DNA of 64,000 nucleotides from Kitasatospora sp044457565 (GTDB lineage: Bacteria > Actinomycetota > Actinomycetes > Streptomycetales > Streptomycetaceae), in the NCBI RefSeq assembly GCF_044457565.1, contig NZ_JBITGZ010000004.1:301530-365529 (forward strand), written 5' to 3'. Numbering within the stretch: the stretch's first letter is position 1; every line of letters starts with the position of its first letter. The notes beneath the pieces are model-generated. The model was not told where the DNA came from and made no database searches. It saw only the letters and a list, made by a program, of their open reading frames with translations. A program made the translations under genes and the position numbers. Of the stretch, positions 34,416 to 43,602 are shown in pieces.

Positions 34416-36683
34416 ATGACCACCGAGCAGGCGGAGACGACCGGCCACAGTGCCTGGGCCGGATTCAAGGGCGGCCTGTGGCGCGACGCGATCGACGTCC
34501 GCGACTTCATCCAGCACAACTACACCCCGTACGAGGGCGACGGCGGCTTCCTGACCGGCCCCACCGAGCGGACTTCGGCGGTCTGGAAGAAGATCACCGA
34601 CCGCTTCCCCGAGGAACGGGCCAAGGGCGTGTACGACGTCGCCCACGACATCCCCTCCACCATCACCGCGCACGCCCCCGGCTGGATCGACCGGGATCGG
34701 GAGCTGATCGTCGGCCTGCAGACCGACGCCCCGTTGAAGCGCGCCATCATGCCCAACGGCGGCTGGCGGATGGTGGCCGGAGCCCTGGAGACCTACGGCT
34801 ACCCGGTCTCCGCCGAGCTGGCGAGGACCTTCACCGAGTACCGCAAGACCCACAACGCCGGAGTCTTCGACGCCTACACGTCCGAGATCCTCGCCGCTCG
34901 CAGGGCAGGCATCATCACCGGCCTGCCCGACGCCTACGGCCGCGGGCGGATCATCGGCGACTACCGCCGGGTCGCCCTCTACGGCGTCGACCGCCTGATC
35001 GCGGCCAAGCGGCAGGAGAAGGCCGAACTGCACGCGCTGCCAGGCGACCCCGCCCGTCTGGAGGAGGTCATCCGGCTGCGCGAGGAACTCGCCGAGCAGA
35101 TCCGCGCCCTGTACGAGCTCAAGGAGATGGCCTCCGCGTACGGATACGACATCTCGGGCCCCGCGAGGACCGGCCGGGAGGCCGTCCAGTGGCTGTACTT
35201 CGCCTACCTGGCGGCGGTCAAGGAACAGAACGGTGCGGCCATGTCGCTCGGCCGTACCTCCACCTTCCTCGACGTCTACCTCCAGCGGGACATCACCGGA
35301 GGCCGGCTGACCGAGAGCGGAGCCCAGGAGCTGATCGACGACTTCGTCGTCAAGCTGCGGATCGTCCGCTTCCTGCGGACGCCCGAGTACGACCAGCTGT
35401 TCTCCGGCGACCCGACCTGGGTCACCGAGTCGATCGGCGGTATCGGCGAGGACGGCCGTCCGCTGGTCACCCGCACCTCGTTCCGCTACCTGCGGACCCT
35501 CTACAACCTGGGCCCGGCGCCCGAGCCCAACATGACGGTCCTCTGGTCGCCGGAGCTCCCGCGCGGCTTCAAGGAGTTCTGCGCCCAGGCGTCGATCGAC
35601 ACCTCCAGCATCCAGTACGAGTCGGACGAGCTGATGCGCCCGCGGTTCGGAGACGACACCGCCATCGCCTGCTGCGTGTCCGCGATGGCCGTCGGCCGGC
35701 AGATGCAGTTCTTCGGCGCCCGGGTCAACCTCGCCAAGACGCTGCTCTACGCGATCAACGGCGGCCGCGACGAGGTCTCCGGCGCCCAGGTCGGCCCGGA
35801 GACCGGCGTGATCACCTCGGAGGTCCTCGACTACGAGGAGGTGCTGGAGCGGTTCGACCGGCAGCTGGAGTGGCTGGCCGAGACCTACGTCCACGCGCTG
35901 AACGTCATCCACTACATGCACGACAAGTACGCGTACGAGCGCCTTGAGATGGCCCTGCACGACCGCGACGTCCGCCGCACCATGGCCTGCGGCATCGCCG
36001 GACTCGCCGTCGCGGCCGACTCGCTCGCCGCGATCCGCTACGCGAAGGTCACCCCGGTGCGCGACGCGACGGGCCTGGTCACCGACTACCTGGTCGAAGG
36101 GGACCACCCCGCCTACGGCAACAACGACGACCGCGCCGATTCCCTCGCGGTGCGGCTGGTCGAACAGTTCATGGCGAAGGTGCGCAAGCACCCCACCTAC
36201 CGCGGCGCCGAGCACACCCAGTCCGTCCTGACCATCACCTCCAACGTCGTCTACGGGAAGAGGACCGGCAACACCCCCGACGGCCGGCGGGCCGGTGAAC
36301 CCTTCTCGCCGGGCGCCAACCCGATGAACGGCCGGGACCGGCACGGCTATGTGACCAGCGCGCTGTCGGTCGCCAAGCTGCCGTACGAGCACGCCCAGGA
36401 CGGCATCTCGCTGACCAACACCGTGACACCCGAGGCACTCGGCCGCACACGGCGGGAGCGGACCGCCAACCTCGCCGGGGTGCTGGACGGCTTCACGGCC
36501 GTGGGCGGCTTCCACATGAACGTCAACGTCCTCGACCGAGCCACCCTGCTCGATGCCATGGAGCACCCGGAGAACTACCCGCAGCTGACCATCCGGGTCA
36601 GTGGCTACGCCGTCAACTTCGTCCGGCTGACCCGCGAGCAGCAGCTGGACGTCGTCAACCGCACCTTCCACGGCTCGCTGTAG
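34416..36683 (+). CDS. pflB: Pyruvate formate-lyase (glycyl radical enzyme)
   Basis: The ATG at 34416 gives 755 residues, close to E. coli PflB (760). The adjacent catalytic cysteines are Cys419-Cys420 in IACCVSAMAVGRQMQFFGAR, and the glycyl-radical site is Gly730 in RVSGYAVNFVRL, 25 residues from the end. This distinguishes a true PFL from diol dehydratase-type relatives, which lack the Cys pair. It splits pyruvate plus CoA into acetyl-CoA and formate and is destroyed by oxygen once activated, so it implies real anoxic metabolism. It lies 99 bp after adhE and 21 bp before its activase. No formate channel (focA) or formate dehydrogenase is in the window. Confidence 0.97.
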   Translation: MTTEQAETTGHSAWAGFKGGLWRDAIDVRDFIQHNYTPYEGDGGFLTGPTERTSAVWKKITDRFPEERAKGVYDVAHDIPSTITAHAPGWIDRDRELIVGLQTDAPLKRAIMPNGGWRMVAGALETYGYPVSAELARTFTEYRKTHNAGVFDAYTSEILAARRAGIITGLPDAYGRGRIIGDYRRVALYGVDRLIAAKRQEKAELHALPGDPARLEEVIRLREELAEQIRALYELKEMASAYGYDISGPARTGREAVQWLYFAYLAAVKEQNGAAMSLGRTSTFLDVYLQRDITGGRLTESGAQELIDDFVVKLRIVRFLRTPEYDQLFSGDPTWVTESIGGIGEDGRPLVTRTSFRYLRTLYNLGPAPEPNMTVLWSPELPRGFKEFCAQASIDTSSIQYESDELMRPRFGDDTAIACCVSAMAVGRQMQFFGARVNLAKTLLYAINGGRDEVSGAQVGPETGVITSEVLDYEEVLERFDRQLEWLAETYVHALNVIHYMHDKYAYERLEMALHDRDVRRTMACGIAGLAVAADSLAAIRYAKVTPVRDATGLVTDYLVEGDHPAYGNNDDRADSLAVRLVEQFMAKVRKHPTYRGAEHTQSVLTITSNVVYGKRTGNTPDGRRAGEPFSPGANPMNGRDRHGYVTSALSVAKLPYEHAQDGISLTNTVTPEALGRTRRERTANLAGVLDGFTAVGGFHMNVNVLDRATLLDAMEHPENYPQLTIRVSGYAVNFVRLTREQQLDVVNRTFHGSL

Positions 36684-36704
36684 CCGGCCCCAGGAGGACT
36701 CCCC

Positions 36705-37481
36705 ATGGCCGTCACGCTCGGCACCGCCATCCCGCTCGGGCCGCCCGGGACCGTCACCGGCTCGGTGCACTCCTGGGACGTGTCCACCGGCGTGGACGGC
36801 CCCGGCACCCGGTTCGTCGTGTTCCTGGCCGGCTGCCCGTTGGACTGCCTCTACTGCCACAACCCGGATACCCGCCGGATGTCCAACGGCACCCGTACGA
36901 CCGCCGACGCCGTGGTCGCCGAAGCCTCGAAGTCCGCGGCCTTCATCCGTGCCGCCGGCGGCGGAGCGACCGTCACCGGCGGCGAGCCGCTGCTCCAGCC
37001 GGCCTTCACGGGAGAGCTGTTCCACCGCTTCAGGCACGAGCTCGGCCTGCACACCGCGCTGGACACCTCCGGGTTCCTCGGCGCGCGGGTGGACGGCGCC
37101 CTGCTCGCCGACGTCGACCTCGTCCTGCTCGACATCAAGTCGTGGGACCGTGACCTCTACCTGCGGCTCACGGGACAACGCCTGGAGCCCACCCTGGACT
37201 TCGCCCGCCGGCTGGCCGACCTCGGCAAGGAGGTCTGGCTCCGGTTCGTGCTCGTCCCCGGACTGACCGACGAGCCCGCGAACGTCGAGGGCGTCGCGCG
37301 GTTCGCCGCCTCGCTCGGCAACGTCGCGCGGGTGGACGTCCTGCCCTTCCACACGCTGGGGGCCGCGAAGTACCAGGCCATGGGGAGGCGGTTCCCACTC
37401 GCGGGGACCCCGTCACCCACCCCGGAGCAGCTGCACGCCGCCCGGTCGGTGTTCGCCGGCCACGGCCTCTGTGCGGTGTGA
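36705..37481 (+). CDS. pflA: Pyruvate formate-lyase activating enzyme (radical SAM)
   Basis: The ATG at 36705 follows AGGAGG. The 258-residue protein has the activase N-terminus (GSVHSWDVSTGVDGPGTRFVVFLAGCPLDCLYCHNPD) with the 4Fe-4S ligands Cys44, Cys48 and Cys51 in CxxxCxxC. It also has the SAM-binding TVTGGEPLLQ, DTSGFLG, and LLDIKSWD. It installs the glycyl radical on Gly730 of the adjacent PflB using SAM and a reduced electron donor. No second ferredoxin domain is present, as in E. coli PflA. It is cotranscribed with pflB (21 bp apart), ensuring the lyase is made with its activator. Confidence 0.97.
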   Translation: MAVTLGTAIPLGPPGTVTGSVHSWDVSTGVDGPGTRFVVFLAGCPLDCLYCHNPDTRRMSNGTRTTADAVVAEASKSAAFIRAAGGGATVTGGEPLLQPAFTGELFHRFRHELGLHTALDTSGFLGARVDGALLADVDLVLLDIKSWDRDLYLRLTGQRLEPTLDFARRLADLGKEVWLRFVLVPGLTDEPANVEGVARFAASLGNVARVDVLPFHTLGAAKYQAMGRRFPLAGTPSPTPEQLHAARSVFAGHGLCAV

Positions 37482-37588
37482 TGCCGACGCGGTCGAGAAA
37501 CGACAGGAACAGGCTGAATCGGCCTATTCCGCAACGGTTTCCGCACATTGGTCCACCAGTCCCCGCGCTCTCACTAGCGTCCTCTTCC

Positions 37589-39553
37589 ATGGTCACCCCT
37601 CGCAGTCACCAGGTCGAAGACTCCTTGCACCGAGGTGCCGCCGGTACTGCGGCGATCCCGCGCCAGAGCGCCTCCGACCGGGACATGGACGAGCTGCGGG
37701 CCGCCGAGGAGCGTTTCCGGGGGCTTCTGGAGTCCGCGCCGGACGCGATGGTGATCGTGGACGACCGCGGGGTCATCAGGCTGGTCAACGCACAGACCGA
37801 GGCGCTGTTCGGATACCGCCGGGACGAACTGCTCGGCAGACCCGTGGAGACCCTGCTGCCCCAACGCTTCCGCGCCCACCACCCGCAGCACCGCGGCGGC
37901 TACACCGTCACCCGGCGCACCCGGCCGATGGGCTCCGGGCTCGACCTGTACGGGCTGCGCCGGGACGGCACCGAGTTCCCCGTCGAGATCAGTCTCAGCC
38001 CGCTGGAGACCGCCGAGGGCCTGCTGGTCTCGGCCGCCATCCGGGACGTCAGCGACCGCAAGGCAGCGGAGGCCAGGATCAGCGAGCTCGCGGCGCTGGT
38101 GGAGTCCTCGCAGGACGCGATCATCACCCACACCCTGGACGGCAGGATCACCTACTGGAACGCGGCCGCCCACCGCCTCTACGGCTACAGCCCCGAGAAC
38201 GCGATCGGCCGCCACATCGCGACGCTCGCCCCGCCGGAACGCAAGGACGAGGTGACCGCCCTGCTGGAGCGGCTCGCGCGCGGCGAGCGGGTGGAGAACC
38301 ACGAGTCGCTCCGGGTGGCGTCCTCCGGCCGGCTGCTCGACGTCGACGTCACCCTCTGGCCGACCCGGGACCAGTACGGGGCGATCCGCGGCGCGTCCGC
38401 GATCGTCCGCGACGTCGCCGACCGCAAGCGGGCCGAGCTGGAGCTGACCCGGCTCTACGAGCAGCAGCGGCACATCGCGCTCACCCTGCAACGCAGCCTG
38501 ATGGGCTCGCCACCCGACATCCCCGGGATGCGGACCGCGAGCCGGTATCTGGCCTCGACCGAGGGGGCGGGCGTCGGCGGCGACTGGTTCGACCTGGTGC
38601 CGCTCGGCGCGGGCCGCATCGGCGTCATCGTCGGCGACGTCATGGGCCGGGGGCTGGAGGCCGCCGCGGTGATGGGACAGCTGCGCTCCTCCGCGCACGC
38701 ACTGGCCAAGACGGGCATGCCGCCGCGGCAGCTGATGCAGGCACTGGACGCCGTGGTCGCCGACCTGCCGGACCAGCTGGTCACCTGCTGCTACCTGGTG
38801 ATCGACCCGGACGCCGGCGAGGTGGCGATCTGCTCCGCCGGCCACCTGCCGGCCCTGCTGGTCTCGCCGGACAACACGGTACGCGAACTCCGCGCGCCGG
38901 TCAGCGTTCCGCTGGGGGTGGGTGACATCCCACACCAGCAGGCGACGCTCGCCGTCCCGCCCGGCTCCACCCTGGTCCTGTACACGGACGGTCTGGTGGA
39001 GACCCCCGAGAGTGATCTCGGTGCCCAACTGGACGCACTGGCCGATGAGCTGGAGCGATCCTTCATCCAGACACCCGACCTGGAGGTGGTCGCCGACCGG
39101 GTGCTCCGGGCGATGCTGCCCCGGACGGACCGCTACCCGGACGACGTGACGCTGCTGCTCGCCCACCTTCCCGCCCCGCCGCTGGCGACCGCCGCCGTCG
39201 AACTGCCCGCGCTCTCCTCCTCGGCGGCGGCCGGCCGCCGCTTCCTGCGGGCCGCCCTCCGCGAGTGGGACTGCTCCGCGGCCGAGGACACCGCCTGCCT
39301 GCTCAGCTCCGAGCTGGTCGCCAACGCGGTCCGGCACGCCCGGGGGCCGATCGGGCTGCGCCTGCACCGCACGGCCAGGGAGCTGACGGTGGAGGTCTCG
39401 GACACCAGCCCCTCGCTGCCGGTGCCCCGGCTCGCCGACCACGCCAGCGAGGACGGCCGGGGCCTGTCCCTGGTGGAGGGGCTCGCCCGAGGCTGGGGCG
39501 CCCGCCCGACCGTCACCGGGAAGACCGTCTGGTTCACCCTGGTGATCGACTGA
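37589..39553 (+). CDS. PAS-PAS-PP2C (SpoIIE) phosphatase with C-terminal anti-sigma-type ATPase domain
   Basis: With the start at ATG 37589 the product is 654 residues. Two PAS domains (about 40-155, FRGLLESAPDAMVIVDDRGVIRLVNAQTEALFGY; and about 160-285, LVESSQDAIITHTLDGRITYWNAAAHRLYGY) precede a SpoIIE-type PP2C phosphatase (about 300-520; GVGGDWFDLVPL, VGDVMGRGLEAAAVMGQLRS, SAGHLPALL, LVLYTDGLVE) and a HATPase_c module of the RsbW type (about 540-650; LLSSELVANAVRHARG, GRGLSLVEGLARGWG). Such proteins tune alternative sigma factors by dephosphorylating anti-anti-sigma factors. Position 107 bp after pflA links it to the fermentation cluster. A later ATG at 37685 is a possible start. Confidence 0.93.
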   Translation: MVTPRSHQVEDSLHRGAAGTAAIPRQSASDRDMDELRAAEERFRGLLESAPDAMVIVDDRGVIRLVNAQTEALFGYRRDELLGRPVETLLPQRFRAHHPQHRGGYTVTRRTRPMGSGLDLYGLRRDGTEFPVEISLSPLETAEGLLVSAAIRDVSDRKAAEARISELAALVESSQDAIITHTLDGRITYWNAAAHRLYGYSPENAIGRHIATLAPPERKDEVTALLERLARGERVENHESLRVASSGRLLDVDVTLWPTRDQYGAIRGASAIVRDVADRKRAELELTRLYEQQRHIALTLQRSLMGSPPDIPGMRTASRYLASTEGAGVGGDWFDLVPLGAGRIGVIVGDVMGRGLEAAAVMGQLRSSAHALAKTGMPPRQLMQALDAVVADLPDQLVTCCYLVIDPDAGEVAICSAGHLPALLVSPDNTVRELRAPVSVPLGVGDIPHQQATLAVPPGSTLVLYTDGLVETPESDLGAQLDALADELERSFIQTPDLEVVADRVLRAMLPRTDRYPDDVTLLLAHLPAPPLATAAVELPALSSSAAAGRRFLRAALREWDCSAAEDTACLLSSELVANAVRHARGPIGLRLHRTARELTVEVSDTSPSLPVPRLADHASEDGRGLSLVEGLARGWGARPTVTGKTVWFTLVID

Positions 39554-39631
39554 CCGTGTGCCCGGCCGACGTACCGTCAGCCGACGGGCACCGCGGCCAC
39601 CGGGTCCCGCCGCCGCCCAGCGGGAGCCGCC

Positions 39632-39645
39632 GGGCTGAAGGTCCC
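39632..39645. promoter_or_regulatory. Candidate OsdR box upstream of small membrane protein gene
   Basis: GGGCTGAAGGTCCC is the inverse of GGGACCTTCAGCCC, one base from the boxes at 31474 and 46888. It lies 130 bp upstream of the GTG at 39775. Confidence 0.5.
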
Positions 39646-39774
39646 GGCACCGTGGCCCGAACGGACCGTGGTGGGGGCCGCCCGCCCGATGCAACGCAAA
39701 CACGCTCCCGCCCCGGGCCGACACATCCGCGTGGGGTGCGGCCGGGGCGGGCCCGGTGTCGGTACGGTGAGCCG

Positions 39775-40296
39775 GTGAACCGCCTTCTGCCGTGGCCGCG
39801 GCGACGTGACCGGGCCGGTCGTCCGGCGTCGCGGACGGACTATGCGGGGGCCCTCTACGGCTCGCTCCTCGCCGCCTCCGTGATTGCCACGGCCGGTGCG
39901 GCCGGCGACTTCCCACGGTTCCAGCTCGTGGCGCTGCTCCTCGTGACCGGCCTGGTCTTCTGGGCGGCCCACGTCTATGCGCGCCTTGCCGGGGAGCGCC
40001 TGACCGGCCAGGGCATCAGCGGGGCCGAGGTACGAGCGGTCGGGAGGCACGAGTGGCCCATCGTCGAGGCAGCCGTGCTGCCGGCCGCCGCCGTGGCAGT
40101 CAGCCCCCTTCTGGGGCTGGGGCTGAGCGGCGCCGCCTGGCTGGCGTTGGCGGTCGCGGTGGCACAGCTGGTGGCCTGGGCCTTCCTCGGGGCGCTGCAT
40201 GCCGGTGCGTCCCGCTCCCAGGCGGCCGTCGAGGGCGTGGTCAACCTGTTCCTGGGGTTGGTCCTGGTGGCGGCGAAGGCTGCCATCGGGCACTGA
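39775..40296 (+). CDS. Small integral membrane protein of unknown function
   Basis: A GTG at 39775 gives 173 residues: a basic leader (MNRLLPWPRRRDRAGRPASR), then four hydrophobic spans (ALYGSLLAASVIATAGAAG, LVALLLVTGLVFWAAHVYARL, VLPAAAVAVSPLLGLGLSGAAWLALAVAVAQLVAW, VVNLFLGLVLVAAKAAIGH). The pattern FWAAHVYARLAGERL plus HEWPIVEAA recurs in actinobacterial membrane proteins of unknown role. An OsdR-like box precedes it, so it may belong to the hypoxia regulon. A VOC gene lies convergent to it. Confidence 0.75.
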   Translation: MNRLLPWPRRRDRAGRPASRTDYAGALYGSLLAASVIATAGAAGDFPRFQLVALLLVTGLVFWAAHVYARLAGERLTGQGISGAEVRAVGRHEWPIVEAAVLPAAAVAVSPLLGLGLSGAAWLALAVAVAQLVAWAFLGALHAGASRSQAAVEGVVNLFLGLVLVAAKAAIGH

Positions 40297-40468
40297 GCCT
40301 CCTCGGGGGCCGACGCCGATCGGGTGACGACCGGACGGTCAGCGTGAGGGGCAGAACGAACGGGGTTCCCCGGCAGCCGGGTGAGGACTCCGCCGACACA
40401 CCGGACTTGATCGGCGCCCAGGCAGCGTGCCGGCGGGTGCCGGTTCCGCGCTGCCAGGACGCACCTGG

Positions 40469-40852
40469 TCAAAGGGGCTGGAGCCGGGTGCGCAGGAGGC
40501 AGAACTCGTTGCCTTCCGGGTCGGCCAGGACGTGCCAGCTCTCCGTGCCAGTCTGGCCGATGTCCACGGGCCTGGCGCCGAGAGCGAGCAGCCGCTCCAG
40601 CTCGGCGTCCTGGTCGCGGTCGGTGGCGTTGACGTCGATGTGCAGTCGGAGCTTCCCGGTCCGCGGGGCGCTGCTGGGGCTGATGACGAGGGTGGGCTGC
40701 GGGCCGCCGAAGCCAGCGTCGGGCGGCCCGATCTCGATGCTTCCGTCGTCCTCCCGGCCGAGTTCGACGTAGCCGAGGACCTTGCTCCAGAATGCGGCGA
40801 GCCGGTCGGGGTCGGCGGCGTCGATGACCAGCTCACTGATGCGGCATGCCAT
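40469..40852 (-). CDS. VOC-fold (glyoxalase/bleomycin-resistance-like) protein
   Basis: The 127-residue protein (MACRISELVIDAADPDRLAAFWSKVLGYVELGREDDGSIEIGPPDAGFGGPQPTLVISPS...) is a glyoxalase-like VOC protein of the COG3324/'glyoxalase-like' subgroup: two beta-alpha-beta-beta-beta repeats, with VIDAADPDRLAAFWSKVLGY as first repeat and LRLHIDVNATDRDQDAELERLLALGARPVDIGQTG...WHVLADPEGNEFCLL as second. Possible metal ligands are a His in LHIDV and Glu in GNEFCLL. Function cannot be assigned. It interrupts the hypoxia island and has no OsdR-like box of its own. Confidence 0.9.
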   Translation of the reverse strand: MACRISELVIDAADPDRLAAFWSKVLGYVELGREDDGSIEIGPPDAGFGGPQPTLVISPSSAPRTGKLRLHIDVNATDRDQDAELERLLALGARPVDIGQTGTESWHVLADPEGNEFCLLRTRLQPL

Positions 40853-40960
40853 GCCCGTCAGTGTACGTAGAATCCGGGGTGGGTCACAGGAACGGGGTAC
40901 CCGGTCGGGTCGGCGCCGAGGCAGTGCGCGCGGCCACGCTGGGCGTCTGCTGCGGCCGGA

Positions 40961-41611
40961 TCAGCTGAGCTGTGTGTCACCGGTGGTGCCGGGGCTGCGG
41001 AAGGAGCGGCCGGTCCAGGCCGGCTCTAGCCGGGTCCAGGAGTCCTGCCAGCCCCGGGCGGCCCTGCGAGCCAGCCGGTTCAGCCGCAGGCCGAGGGCCG
41101 AGGCGATGAGGACCGACAGGAAGCCGAGGGTGAGCAGGCCGACGTAGGCGGCGCCCGCGGCGAGGTCGGTGGAGCTTGCCGGGGCGGCGGAGAGCCGGCC
41201 GGTGTCGGTGACCCAGATGCCCACCGTGGTCCCCGGTGCGGTGTGCCGGGCGACGCCGATCGTACCGGTGTTGAGCCGGCCGGCCGGGTAGGTCCAGGAC
41301 GCCTTCGCCTGATGGCCGACCCTGCCCGGGGCGGTGGAGGGAGGCGTCCGCCGGGCCGGGGTGAGTACGACCGCGTCGAGATGGTGCAGGTGAGCCGACG
41401 TCACCGCGGTCTGCCGCTGCGCGGAGGTCAGCTCGGCGAGGGCAGCGGTGGTGGCCAGTGCGGCGGCCAGTGCGAGGCCCAACGCCGCGAGCAGCAGCGC
41501 CCGGCTGCGGGCCCGGTCCAGAGGGCGGCTCAGCTGGTTCCGCTCGGCGCCGAGAGCCCGGCGCAGGTGCCGGCGCCACGGTCGGACGGCGGGGCGGGGC
41601 GTGTGCGACAT
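40961..41611 (-). CDS. Rv1733c-family membrane protein
   Basis: The 216-residue protein has a basic cytoplasmic N-terminus (RHLRRALGAERNQLSRPLDRARSRALLLAALGLALAAALATT), a first span at about 38-58, an extracytoplasmic domain (RVGHQAKASWTYPAGRLNTGTIGVARHTAPGTTVGIWVTDTGRLSAAP) and a second span (GAAYVGLLTLGFLSVLIASALGLRLNRL). This two-span layout with LDRARSR and the WVTDTGR-x-x-xP strand matches M. tuberculosis Rv1733c, a strongly induced member of the DosR regulon and a latency antigen of unknown function. Its presence beside OsdKR targets supports the dormancy interpretation. Palindromic boxes lie upstream (41703-41742). Confidence 0.85.
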   Translation of the reverse strand: MSHTPRPAVRPWRRHLRRALGAERNQLSRPLDRARSRALLLAALGLALAAALATTAALAELTSAQRQTAVTSAHLHHLDAVVLTPARRTPPSTAPGRVGHQAKASWTYPAGRLNTGTIGVARHTAPGTTVGIWVTDTGRLSAAPASSTDLAAGAAYVGLLTLGFLSVLIASALGLRLNRLARRAARGWQDSWTRLEPAWTGRSFRSPGTTGDTQLS

Positions 41612-41702
41612 GTCGGTTCTCCTCTTTCGGGATGCGGGCCGGCCGGCAGGGCTGCCGCCGCTCCTTCGCCCCCATCACCTTCTCGGCCGGGACCAGGGCG
41701 GG

Positions 41703-41742
41703 CCCAGGGACCGACGGGACCCTGGGGGCGGCCGGTGGTCCC
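41703..41742. promoter_or_regulatory. Inverted repeat CCCAGGG-N10-CCCTGGG plus OsdR-like box
   Basis: A perfect 7-bp inverted repeat spans 41703-41726. Two bases on, GCGGCC-GGT-GGTCCC (41728-41742) fits the island's box pattern except for its first base. Both lie 90-130 bp upstream of the Rv1733c-like gene. Confidence 0.5.
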
Positions 41743-41924
41743 TGCGGTCGTGTCAGCCGCTGCTCGCCCGGCGGACCGTCAGGCGGCACGGCGCGGGCGG
41801 ACTGCCGCCCGAAGCACTCGGTGGGGCCGGGTGCGGGCGGCCCGCCGACCGGTGGATCCACCTCCGGCGGGCGCCCGCCCGGGACCACCGGGGCGCAGGA
41901 GGGAGGACCGGTGGCGACGCAGGA

Positions 41925-41939
41925 GGGGCCGACGGTCCC
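41925..41939. promoter_or_regulatory. Candidate OsdR box upstream of the arginine-pathway operon
   Basis: GGGGCC-GAC-GGTCCC, a nearly symmetrical copy, lies 100 bp upstream of the APC antiporter start. The gap 41612-42038 contains no gene. Confidence 0.6.
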
Positions 41940-42038
41940 TGGGACGGCACACCACCGCGACCTGAGGATCTTCACCGTGGGCAGCGAGCACAGCGGTGCC
42001 CGACCCCGAACTTCCAGCACACGGCGAAGGAGCCCCTC

Positions 42039-43562
42039 ATGTCCGGACACGACCGCGCAAGACCGCCGGCGAACGCGGCGGACGGCGACACGCAGCAACC
42101 GGGAAGGGAGAGCGGCACGTTCGGGCTGCCGACCGCGACCGCGCTGGTCGTCGGCAGCGTCATCGGTACGGGAGTGTTCGCGCTGCCGTCCGCGTTCGCA
42201 CCGTACGGGCCGATCGCGTTGGTGGCGTTCGTGGTGGTGACCATCGGAGCCCTGGCGCTCGCGGCGGTCTTCGGGCGGTTGTCCAAGCGGGTACCGGGCA
42301 GCGGCGGACCGTACGTCTACGCCAGGCAGGCCTTCGGCGAGTTCGCCGGGTTCCTGACCGCCTGGTCGTACTGGATCACCGCCTGGGCCGGCAACGCGGC
42401 GATCGCCGTGGCCTGGGTCGGCTACGTCGAGGTGTTCGTCAACAAGGGACACCAGACCTGGGCGTCGATCGCGATCGCGCTGACGGGCCTGTGGCTGCCG
42501 GCCGCCGTCAATCTGGTCGGAGTGCGCAGCATCGGCGTCTTCCAGGTCGTCACCACCGTACTGAAGTTCCTTCCGCTGGCGTTCATGGCCACCGCCGGGC
42601 TGCTGTTCATGAAGTCCGCGAACTTCGGTGCGTTCAATGCGAGCGGTACCTCCGCGCTCGGCGCGGTGTCGGCGGCCGGCGCGATCGCGCTGTTCAGCTA
42701 CATCGGCCTGGAGACCGCTTCGGTGGCGGCCGGCCGGGTGCGGGAGCCGGAGCGCAACGTGCCCCGGGCGACCATGTACGGCACGCTGGCCTGCGCCGCG
42801 ATCTACCTGCTCGGCACGCTGGCCGTCCTCGGTACCGTTCCGCACGCCCAACTCGGCTCCTCGGCCGCACCGTTCACCGATGCGATGAACCACATCGCGG
42901 GCGGCCACTGGGCCGGCAACCTCGTCGCGGCGGCGGCGATCATCTCCGGCCTCGGCGCGCTCAACGGCTGGACCCTGATCTGTGCCGAAATGCCGATGGC
43001 CGCGGCCCGCGACGGGCTCTTCCCGGCCACCTTCGCCAAGGTCCGGGGCCGCGGCGAGGTTCCCGCCTTCGGCATAGTCACCGCCACCGTCCTCGCCTCC
43101 GTCCTCACCGTGGTCAGCTACACCCGCTTCACCAAGGTCTTCACCGAGATCGTGCTGCTGAGCGTCCTCACCGCCGTCATCCCGTACCTGGTCTCGGCGG
43201 CCGCCCAGCTGTACTGGCTGGTGCTGCACGGCCACGAGGAGCTCGACCGGCGCCGCCTGGCCCGGGACACCACCGTCACGGTGCTCGCGCTGGCCTTCTC
43301 CTACTGGTCCATCCAGGGCAGCGGCTACCAGACCGTCTACTACGGCCTGTTCACCATCCTGCTCGGCATCCCGGTCTACATCTGGCTCAAGCGCCCGCAT
43401 GCCGAGCACGCCACCGCAGCCCTCACCGCGGCCGCCGACCCGCCCGCCGCGCCGCCCGTCCCGGCCGTCACCGCGCCGCAGCCGGGGGCGGCCAGGGGCG
43501 CCCGCTCCGTCGGCCTGTCGACCCTCCTGCGCCGCGCCCTCGCCCCGCGCCGCCAGCACTGA
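42039..43562 (+). CDS. APC-superfamily amino acid permease, probable arginine/ornithine antiporter
   Basis: The ATG at 42039 follows GAAGGAG and gives 507 residues with about 12 hydrophobic spans. TALVVGSVIGTGVFALPSAFAPYG is the unwound first helix with the G-S/T-G substrate motif of APC transporters, and ALFSYIGLETASVAAGRVREPERNVPRA is the conserved helix 6 region. A 40-bp gap to arcA and the order transporter-arcA-arcB-arcC argue for the ArcD role: uptake of arginine in exchange for ornithine without energy cost. Substrate is inferred from context only. The protein is of the basic amino acid/polyamine antiporter branch by resemblance. Confidence 0.88.
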   Translation: MSGHDRARPPANAADGDTQQPGRESGTFGLPTATALVVGSVIGTGVFALPSAFAPYGPIALVAFVVVTIGALALAAVFGRLSKRVPGSGGPYVYARQAFGEFAGFLTAWSYWITAWAGNAAIAVAWVGYVEVFVNKGHQTWASIAIALTGLWLPAAVNLVGVRSIGVFQVVTTVLKFLPLAFMATAGLLFMKSANFGAFNASGTSALGAVSAAGAIALFSYIGLETASVAAGRVREPERNVPRATMYGTLACAAIYLLGTLAVLGTVPHAQLGSSAAPFTDAMNHIAGGHWAGNLVAAAAIISGLGALNGWTLICAEMPMAAARDGLFPATFAKVRGRGEVPAFGIVTATVLASVLTVVSYTRFTKVFTEIVLLSVLTAVIPYLVSAAAQLYWLVLHGHEELDRRRLARDTTVTVLALAFSYWSIQGSGYQTVYYGLFTILLGIPVYIWLKRPHAEHATAALTAAADPPAAPPVPAVTAPQPGAARGARSVGLSTLLRRALAPRRQH

Positions 43563-43602
43563 GAGCCAATCCCACGAGCACCGAGAACGAGGAGCACCAA
43601 CG

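Noticed and set aside
31419..37352. Very long minus-strand open frame (about 1,980 codons) opposite adhE-pflB-pflA
   Set aside because: It is the antisense shadow of three clearly identified enzymes; the low-complexity Val/Gly/Arg/Asp-rich composition matches no family.
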